Below are positions 57,675 through 64,000 of a DNA stretch of 64,000 nt, piece after piece. Position 1 is the stretch's first letter. Each line of letters starts with the position of its first letter. The DNA lies in contig JALIGW010000002.1 in the NCBI GenBank assembly GCA_023053685.1, positions 164,741,034 through 164,805,033 of the forward strand. The letters run 5' to 3'. A program made the translations under genes and the position numbers. Origin of the DNA: Diadophis punctatus similis (Eukaryota; Chordata; Lepidosauria; Squamata; Dipsadidae). The notes under the pieces were generated by a model. It was not told where the DNA came from, did not search any database, and saw only the letters and a list, made by a program, of their open reading frames with translations.

Positions 57675-57911
57675 CAAATTTTACCTCAGCACTCCCAACA
57701 ATGCTTCTACAGCAGCTCAATCTGGGCAGCACAAATATCGGCTGCTTTTATTTAAAACACATTTGATTATTATTCCAACCCGAAACTATGTGCCAGGATT
57801 TTAGTGACATAACCATTTGTTTACTCAACATTCACAAAAGAGGTAAGCCAAAGCTTAATATCATTACCATACATATTCACTTCCTATCAAAAATGAATCC
57901 GATAAGCACAT

Positions 57912-57955
<44 letters not shown>

Positions 57956-58433
57956 TTTTGTGCAGAGTTTAGAATAATATCTCACTTTTCCAGGACTTTA
58001 AATGTGAGGCATCACTTTTTTTATCAGTATTAGCATTCGCTGGATTTATTTAATGCTTCAAGAGAATAAAACGTAATTATAAAAAGTATATTACAACCAA
58101 TGGTAATACAAAATGATAGGGAGTGTTTTTTTTCTTATCTGCCCATTTGCAGACTCACTGCCCAAACCTACTTAAAAGAAACAGGCTATTGCAGATGAAC
58201 TGCTCTGAAAACTAAAAACATATGGTGCTGCTTTGAAGAATAAATCCATATCATTTGTATGATTTTCCTTCTTGACAGAGTTGCTGTACTATATGTTGAT
58301 GACTGACATGATAGAAATTACCCTTGAATACTTTCTACAGAAGCCGACCAGACTTCTGGAATTTGATTTCAGTATTTGAAAATCAGCAAAATCTTCTACT
58401 ATTCATGACAAAAGGAGATTGATTTAAGTTATG
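57675..58433. other. No recognised gene; (TG)n at 57916-57951
   Basis: AT-rich sequence with one dinucleotide array of about 18 units. Confidence 0.6.
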
Positions 58434-58969
58434 CAGGTCCTCGACTTACAACCAGAACGGGGACCAGAATCTTGGTAATTGAGCAAAGCAGTCATTAAGC
58501 AAGACATCACACCAGAGGTGGGTTCCTCCTGGTTTGCACTGGTTCACCCGAACCGTAGCAAACCGCTGGTGACATCACGAAGCCGGTTCTGTCGGTGCCG
58601 GTCCGTGGACGCTGCCATCTTTTTATTTTATTTTTTTTGGCATTTTTTTTAAAAAAATTGCTGATTTTTTTTTCTGCGCATGCGCAGAAGCTGAGTTCCC
58701 AGCATTGCGCATGTGCCGCCATCTTGTTTTTGGCTTTTTTGGGGGGGTTTGCAAATTTTCGGCACTATACGCAATGCATGTGCAGCCACACAGCACAGGA
58801 GGAAGCAAACCGGCGGCGAGGTAAGTTAGAACCCACCCCTGCATCACATGACTGATTCCATCAATCACCCGCAATCTTGGCACTCCCAGTTGCAGTTGTT
58901 AAGCAATTGCATGTGTCATTAAGCAGAAACCTTTTATTGAGCAAATAGTCATAAGATGAGGATTTCCTG
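58434..58969. mobile_element. AGGTAGTCCTC-type miniature element, split
   Basis: The left end CAGGTCCTCGACTTACAACC and right end ATAAGATGAGGATTTCCTG are inverted. The interior phrases CATTAAGCAAGACATC and GTTGTTAAGCAATTGC match the elements at 59880 and 61792. An hAT-like element sits inside it (58513-58841). Confidence 0.75.
58513..58841. mobile_element. hAT-like miniature element
   Basis: Starts CAGAGGTGGGTTCC, ends GAACCCACCCCTG. Flanks CATCACAC and CATCACAT (one mismatch) form the 8-bp target duplication. Contains TGCGCATGCGCA (58675-58686). 329 bp, no transposase. Confidence 0.87.
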
Positions 58970-59315
58970 TGTAAGGCAAGCTACTTATGGTCCTGCACAC
59001 CACCCTGGCTTTTAAAATGCACTGGTTATAGCCATTCTCTTGTTCTTTTTTATTTTTTATTTAAAATAAGTCAGCATTAATAAGAACATAAGAATACCCC
59101 AATGAATCAATCTAAGGCTATTTTTTTTCTCACAGTGGCTAATAAGTTGCCTCTGAGCCTTACAAACAGGGATGAACATATTACATTAGCTTCATCCTAG
59201 CGATAATAATAATTCATCATGATTGACAGGCCTTGACAGATCTCTTCCATGAATGGATGACTCCTACCTGAGCTTCTTATTTTGTGTCACAAAATAAGAG
59301 GAGAGGAAGGGAGCG
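58970..59315. other. No recognised feature
   Basis: Unique-looking stretch before the purine array. Confidence 0.5.
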
Positions 59316-59566
59316 GGGAAGGAAGGAAGGAAGGAAGGAAGGAAGGAAGGAAGGAAGGAAGGAAGGAAGGAAGGAGGAGGGAGGGAGGGAGGGAGGAAGA
59401 GAGAGAGAGAGAAGAAAGAAGGAAGGGAAAGGAAGGAAGGAAGGAAGGAAGGAAGGAAGGAAGGAAGGAAGGAAGGAAGGAAGGAAGGAAGGAAGGAAGG
59501 AAGGAAGAGGGAGGGAGGGAGGGAGGAAGAGAAGAAAAAAGGAAGGAGGGAGGGAGGGAGGGAGAG

Positions 59567-59633
<67 letters not shown>

Positions 59634-59635
59634 AG
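59316..59635 (+). repeat. (GGAA)n/(GGGA)n/(GAAA)n purine microsatellite
   Basis: 320 bases of almost pure purine on the plus strand in successive tetranucleotide blocks. The Lys-Arg-Glu-Gly and Phe-Leu-Ser ORFs of 121-129 codons are artefacts. GGAA is also the ETS-factor core. Confidence 0.98.
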
Positions 59636-59877
59636 ATACCTCTATTTAAAAGCAAATCCCTTAAATTCTAACACCTAAACAGGATTTTTTAAAAATTTAT
59701 TACTAGTTTGAGTTAGGTCTGCTACTTGCCTTACTCCGATCCTTTATATACTGTATTCCATTTCACTTTGCTTCTGTCCTCTTTTTCCATTTTCACTTTT
59801 TCTTTTCTTTCCTGTGTCTGCTGGAAGAAGCAAGACAACCATGTTTGAGGATGATTGGTGTGGGAGAGAAATATTGG
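59636..59877. other. No recognised feature
   Basis: Short AT-rich spacer. Confidence 0.5.
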
Positions 59878-60204
59878 TACAGGCCGTCCTCAACGTACGA
59901 CCACAGTAGTGCCCAAAATTTCTGTTGCTAAGCAAAACACTTGTTAAGTGAGTTGTGTTCCATTTTATGACTTTTCTTGCCACAGGTAAGTGAATCATTA
60001 TGGTTATTAAGTGACTTGTGCTGTTGTTTACTGAAGCTGACTTCTCCCATTGATTTGGTTTGTTGGAAACTAGCTGGGAAGGTTACAAATAGTGATCATA
60101 CGATCCCAGGACAATGCAACCATCTTAATTGCTAAGCATACAAATTTTGATCACATGAGATTGCTGCAACAGTCACAAGTGTGATAAATAATCACAAGTC
60201 AAGT

Positions 60205-60647
60205 TTTCAGTGCTTCTCTTTAAACATTTTATTAGATTATAGAATAAAATACAAAAATACAAAAGCAAATAGAAAAACACAGAGGGGGGGGGAGGGGAAA
60301 AAGAAGGAAAAAAGTGTTGACTTCCAACTCCCTCTGTTGCAGTAAAATAAAACATTAACATCAAACCTCAACTTCTTACTTTCCCATAATAATAAAAAGC
60401 AGCCATTTCTATAACAAGAAATCAGTCTAATCAGTAAAGCCCAAAATCAAAGTTTCATTTTTTTCCACCTCAAGCACAAAGTCCAGAAGCAGTGTCCCCT
60501 GTAGCAACAAAAGTACTTATATACTTTTCTTTGATCAAAAAGGTCAATTTAGCCATCTCTGCCATCAGCTTCTGCAGCCATTCGTCCATGGTGGGAACCG
60601 AAATATCCTTCTATTTTTGTGAGTACAGTAGTCTTGCTGCTGTCAAC
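60205..60647 (-). mobile_element. L1 LINE 3' end
   Basis: Minus strand. D-I-S-V-P-T-M-D-E-W-L-Q-K-L-M-A-E-M-A then I-K-E-K-Y-I (60600-60510) is the end of L1 ORF2. A purine- and C-rich 3' untranslated region follows, with AATAAAATGTTTAAAGAG at the 3' end (~60215). 5'-truncated to about 440 bases. Confidence 0.78.
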
Positions 60648-60885
60648 AGCTGAAGTGGTGCAGTGGTTAAATGCAGCCACTGCAGGCTGACTGCTAGTCT
60701 AGCAGTTCAGCTGTTCAAATCTCACTAGGCTCAAGGTTGACTCAGCCTTCCATCCTTCCGAGGTCGGTAAAATGAGGACCCAGATTGTTGGGGGCAATAT
60801 GCTGAACTCTGTAAACCGCTTAGAGAGGGCTGTAAAGCACTATGAAGCGGTATATAAGTAAAGTGCTATTGCTATATTGCTATAT
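60648..60885 (+). mobile_element. tRNA-derived SINE, full length
   Basis: A box TGGTGCAGTGG (60655-60665), B box GTTCAAATCTC (60713-60723), then CAAGGTTGACTCAGCC, TTGTTGGGGGCAATATGC and GCGGTATATAAGTA, ending in TATTGC repeats. It abuts the truncated L1 5' end in opposite orientation. Confidence 0.9.
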
Positions 60886-60962
60886 ATAAATCACATTTTC
60901 AATGCTGTTGTAACTTTGAATGGTCACTAAACAGATGGTTGTAAGTTGAGGACTACCTTTAT

Positions 60963-61060
60963 ACAGATAGAGCACTGCACACCAAGACAACTAGACACAA
61001 GAACAGTTTTTTCCCAAATGCCATCACTCTGCTAAACAAATAATTCCCTCACATTTATGA
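60963..61060 (+). mobile_element. CR1/Rex1-group LINE fragment
   Basis: GAGCACTGCACACCAAGACA, then CAAGAACAGTTTTTTCCC and CTGCTAAACAAATAATTCCC, parallels 18885-18950 at the end of the CR1/Rex1 ORF. Only about 100 bases are clearly recognisable. Confidence 0.65.
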
Positions 61061-61420
61061 GGAATGGGAGAATTCCGGGATTCGTTCTGTGTCATCTGTG
61101 TCAAGTCTAAATTAATAAGATGTAAACATGGACAACACATACTGTCAGCTGTTTTGGTTTTTGCTGTTTTAGTTTCTGTTGTTTTATTATTTTTTATCTA
61201 CTGTTCATTTCAGAGGGACATCTTAACTTCAGCACTGCTTATATTTCATATAAAAAAGCGTAGGCATATGAGTTAAACATGAATTCATTTTAAGCCCATG
61301 TGGTCAGATTTTCCTTAATCCAAATTAATCCTTTGTAAATATGCTGCTTACCAGATGGTGTCTGCTTTAAATTCATCTGTCATTAGGATAAGAAAGTGAT
61401 TTTAAAGGAATGGAAGAGTC
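61061..61420. other. No clear feature; may be decayed LINE 3' UTR
   Basis: TTTTGCTGTTTTAGTTTCTG-like sequence could be the 3' untranslated part of the preceding LINE fragment. Confidence 0.35.
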
Positions 61421-61428
61421 CCTTATGG

Positions 61429-61705
61429 CAGTGCTCCCCAACCTTTTGTCACCCTCGGCACACCATAGCCTCTCCCAAAATTCCACGGCACACCACATAC
61501 AAAAATTGGATAAAAAACAAATATAATCTTCAAAATATCATTTTGAAGAGTATAATAGTATAGGAATGTCAAACTGGGCATAACAGAATTACTTGATTTA
61601 TTATTTTATTTGATAATTAGGTAGGACGTGAGCTTTTGCCGCGGCACACTTGGAATGGCCTCACAGCACACCAGTGTGCCGCGGCACACTGGTTGGGGAG
61701 CACTG
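61429..61705. mobile_element. hAT-like miniature element (CAGTGCTCCCCAACC family)
   Basis: Starts CAGTGCTCCCCAACC and ends GGTTGGGGAGCACTG, a 15-base perfect inverted terminal repeat. Exact 8-bp target duplication CCTTATGG (61421-61428 and 61706-61713). Subterminal GGCACAC repeats. No ORF. Confidence 0.92.
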
Positions 61706-61791
61706 CCTTATGGGATTGGCAACCAATCTGGACTGCAAAAATCCAGATGATTACTAGATAGCAACCCCCCCAAAAAAAACCCAGGAAACTG

Positions 61792-62194
61792 CAGGTAGTC
61801 CTCAAGTTACAACAGTTCATTTACTGACCGTTCAAAGTTACAATGGCACTGAAAAAAGTGACTTATGACCACTTTTCACACTTACAACTGTTGCAGCGTC
61901 CCCATGGTCTCGTGATCAGATTCAGCTTTTTGGCAATTTACTCATACTTATGACAGTTGTGGTGTCCTGATATCATGTTATCACCTTTTGTGACCTTCTG
62001 ACAAGCAAAGTCAATGGGGAAGCCAGATTCATTTAACAACCTGTTACTAACTTAACAACTGCAGAGATTCACTTAACAACTGTGGCAAGAAAGGTCGTAA
62101 AATGGGGCAAAATTCACTTATCCAATGTCTCGCTTAGCAACGTTTGGGCAAGAAAGTTTGGGCTCAATTGTGGTCGTAAGTCTAGAACTACCTG
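61792..62194. mobile_element. AGGTAGTCCTC-type miniature element, most complete copy
   Basis: Left CAGGTAGTCCTCAAGTTAC and right TCGTAAGTCTAGAACTACCTG are inverted. A TA follows the right end; the left flank is TG. The interior has repeated ACTTAACAACTG, TTATGACC and GTCGTAA phrases. No ORF. Confidence 0.8.
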
Positions 62195-62254
62195 TATCTC
62201 TTGCCATGTAGTGCTCATCTCAAAATTTTGTAGCTTAGATATGGTAGCCCTAGC

Positions 62255-62389
62255 CAGGGGTAGGCAAAGTTGGCTCTTCTATGACTCATGGACTTCAACT
62301 CCCAGAATTCCTGAGCTAGCATGATTGGCTCAGAAAGTCTGGGAGTTGAAGTCCATGAGTCATAGAAGAGCCAACTTTGCCTACCCTTG
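62255..62389. mobile_element. Fold-back miniature element
   Basis: CAGGGGTAGGCAAAGTTGGC ... GCCAACTTTGCCTACCCTTG, with long inner arms (CTCTTCTATGACTCATGGAC and complement). Flanks CCCTAGC/CCCTAGAC suggest an 8-bp duplication that lost a base. Confidence 0.88.
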
Positions 62390-63519
62390 CCCTAGACGAT
62401 TGTTGCAAGATCGAAACATTGAAGGACAACTTTACCTGAAATAAACAGATGTAGAGATCCTTTTCATTCAAGGTACTAAAATCATTCACAAAATATAACC
62501 CTAATGGTGGTTTCAATATCTTGTATTTTCCCAATCATTCATATTGGCTGGACTTTGATAGATATTGTTACAGGATAGACTAAGAAGAGGAATTCAAACA
62601 CATTTTCTACTTTAAGCAAATTTAGGAATATATGTTAAAGGGTCTTGGCTTTATTTATTATGCAGTGTTTTATTGGGATTGTTTTATTGTTTTAATTATA
62701 ATTTTATGCTTTATTATTATTGCAAGCTGCTGTAAGCCATTTAAATTCAGCACTATGTAAGCATGGTAAATAATTATTCTCTATGCAGGCTAAAATAAAT
62801 ATCCATATCTGCCTATAACATGTATAAGCATCTTTGCCTATATCAGTCCATAGAAACTAACATAGAAATAGAAAAAAGATGTGATTCTTCATGGAATACA
62901 AAATATTCCATCATAAATCTGGCCTTGGTGACAATAGATCCAGAACTGTTCACAGCAAATATTCCGACTGATAAGCAGAAAAGCATTGTTTACTTTGGAT
63001 GCCAGGGAAAAGAAAAAGTTGACCATTGCTCCCTTTTGTTAATTATAAAACAGAAGACTCCTGTGACAAACTATTAATCCTGTTTCTCCAAATACTGATA
63101 CTTGACTAAAATATTCCACAAAATAATCCAGAAATGTATCATATACAAGAATTAAAAACTAATTTATATTATTAATTTATTATGATACATTTTATTGGCT
63201 ATCTTCAGATCCACCTAGGCATTAGACAATCTAAACAAGATTAAGGAAAACATTTGGAACCTGGCATCTGGAATTCTTTCAAACGCCTTTGCAGTAATGG
63301 CCATAGAAGGTATTTTCTTTTGGGCAGTGAAATAACGTATTGCAATTTTAAATGGGTCTGAGAGAGTCTAATGATAGCGGACATATGTGCTACATCTCTC
63401 TCTCTGTCTCTTTCTCTGTGGTGTGTGTATTTCTGCTCTCCCCTTGTGTGCATGCTGAACAATTTGAGGATCTTCCTGGATTCATAGCTGATATGAATCC
63501 TGCTCAATGAGAGGTGGCA
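62390..63519. other. No recognised feature
   Basis: AT-rich DNA. The 85-codon ORF at 62820-63077 and the minus ORFs at 63241-63764 show no motif, and the latter overlap an R4 fragment on the other strand. Confidence 0.45.
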
Positions 63520-63915
63520 GCTGGGCCAAGTGTAAAAGCAGATAAGGGATCTGGCAATACCAGGTGAAAGCAATAGAAGACAAAGAATGGGAGAATATTG
63601 CAAAGTATCAGCATCTGAAAATTGAAGATTATGGCATGAACTGACTGCAATGGTCCCAATCTTATTGGAAGAGTTAATGCTATACCGAAAAATCTTGGAT
63701 GGCACTTAAAATATCTGTGCATTGAGAATTTCCATCTCTCAACCACACTGCACATGTACAACACTTGTACGTATGCTACACCGATACATTACAATACCCT
63801 AAATTTTTGGCAAGAAATTGATGCATATGCAGGCTGATACAGACAACAAATTGTCAACTGTGATTTCACATTGTTGTTTACATAATAATGATAGGTATAT
63901 TACTGAAAGAATATG
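63520..63915 (+). mobile_element. R4/Dong-type LINE 3' end
   Basis: Plus strand: D-L-A-I-P-G-E-S near 63548-63570, then in the next frame E-D-K-E-W-E-N-I-A-K-Y-Q-H-L-K-I-E, the conserved C-terminal block also present in the 16047 copy. The 3' end GTGATTTCACATTGTTG then AATAATGATAGG matches 18065-18110. 5'-truncated and frameshifted. Confidence 0.68.
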
Positions 63916-63966
63916 TACTCTTTGTCAAACAGTACATATACATATAAATGCATGCGTACTTTTGTG

Positions 63967-64000
63967 CAGCGGTGAAATCTAGTTACCTTCCTTACCAGTT
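63967..64000 (+). mobile_element. hAT-like element, left end (cut by window)
   Basis: CAGCGGTGAAATCTAGTTAC, then CTTCCTTACC, has the terminal form of the CAGNGGTGRRATYC hAT-like ends seen at 36636. The rest is outside the window. Confidence 0.5.

Larger units (their letters stand above)
59880..60959. mobile_element. AGGTAGTCCTC-type miniature element split by L1 and SINE
   Basis: The left end (CAGGCCGTCCTCAACGTACG, flanked by TA) and right end (GTAAGTTGAGGACTACCT, flanked by TA) are inverted. The left part runs to about 60210 and the right resumes near 60890. AATCAC and TTTTCARTGC occur on both sides of the intruding DNA, suggesting its target duplication. Confidence 0.78.

Noticed and set aside
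59282..59671. ORFs of 121-129 codons rich in Lys/Arg/Glu or Phe/Leu/Ser
   Set aside because: Translations of a tetranucleotide purine array.

Overview
The window reads as repeat-rich vertebrate nuclear DNA, most likely from a squamate reptile and probably an advanced snake. The basis is the repeat content: CR1-group LINE ends that run into (ATTCT)n arrays, L1, BovB/RTE and R4/Dong LINEs side by side, tRNA-derived squamate-type SINEs, Gypsy LTR remnants, and a dense set of hAT-like and TA-flanked miniature transposons. I recognise no cellular protein-coding gene, no rRNA or tRNA gene and no prokaryote-type operon. The window therefore looks like an intergenic or intronic stretch. Almost all longer ORFs are transposon remnants or translations of simple repeats.

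Layout. 1-8.7 kb: two Gypsy remnants on the minus strand (integrase/RNase H/RT at 1-2.07 kb; integrase C-terminus plus polypurine tract and 3' LTR at 8.08-8.72 kb). Two solo LTRs of one other family each have an exact 5-bp target duplication, and one of them splits the Gypsy RT gene. 10-22 kb: SINEs, a BovB fragment, and an R4/Dong LINE on each strand. The minus-strand R4 copy carries an L1 insertion flanked by a 173-bp near-identical direct repeat. 21.9-22.8 kb: an inverted pair of a repeat with a hammerhead-like core, perhaps Penelope-like. 23.5-26.3 kb: a LINE RT remnant and a Tc1-like element with an hAT miniature element inside it. 27-36 kb: CR1 tail, SINEs, fold-back elements, and an L1 split by another LINE whose 3' end encodes a zinc-finger-like motif. 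36.6-39.3 kb: a possible 2.6-kb hAT-like element with a GC-rich minisatellite. 42.4-46.2 kb: a large fold-back, an hAT element and BovB pieces. 46.2-56 kb: mostly AT-rich DNA with few recognisable repeats. 56.6-57.7 kb: a 1.0-kb very GC-rich hAT-like element with a giant palindrome. 58-64 kb: nested miniature transposons, L1, SINE, CR1 and R4 ends, and the left end of another hAT-like element cut off by the window edge.

There is no functional circuit here. The interest lies in the nesting order, which gives relative ages, the many exact target-site duplications, and candidate regulatory motifs carried by the miniature elements. Family names are from memory of motifs and sequence style. Boundaries given to the base are those where I could match terminal repeats and target duplications; the others are approximate.
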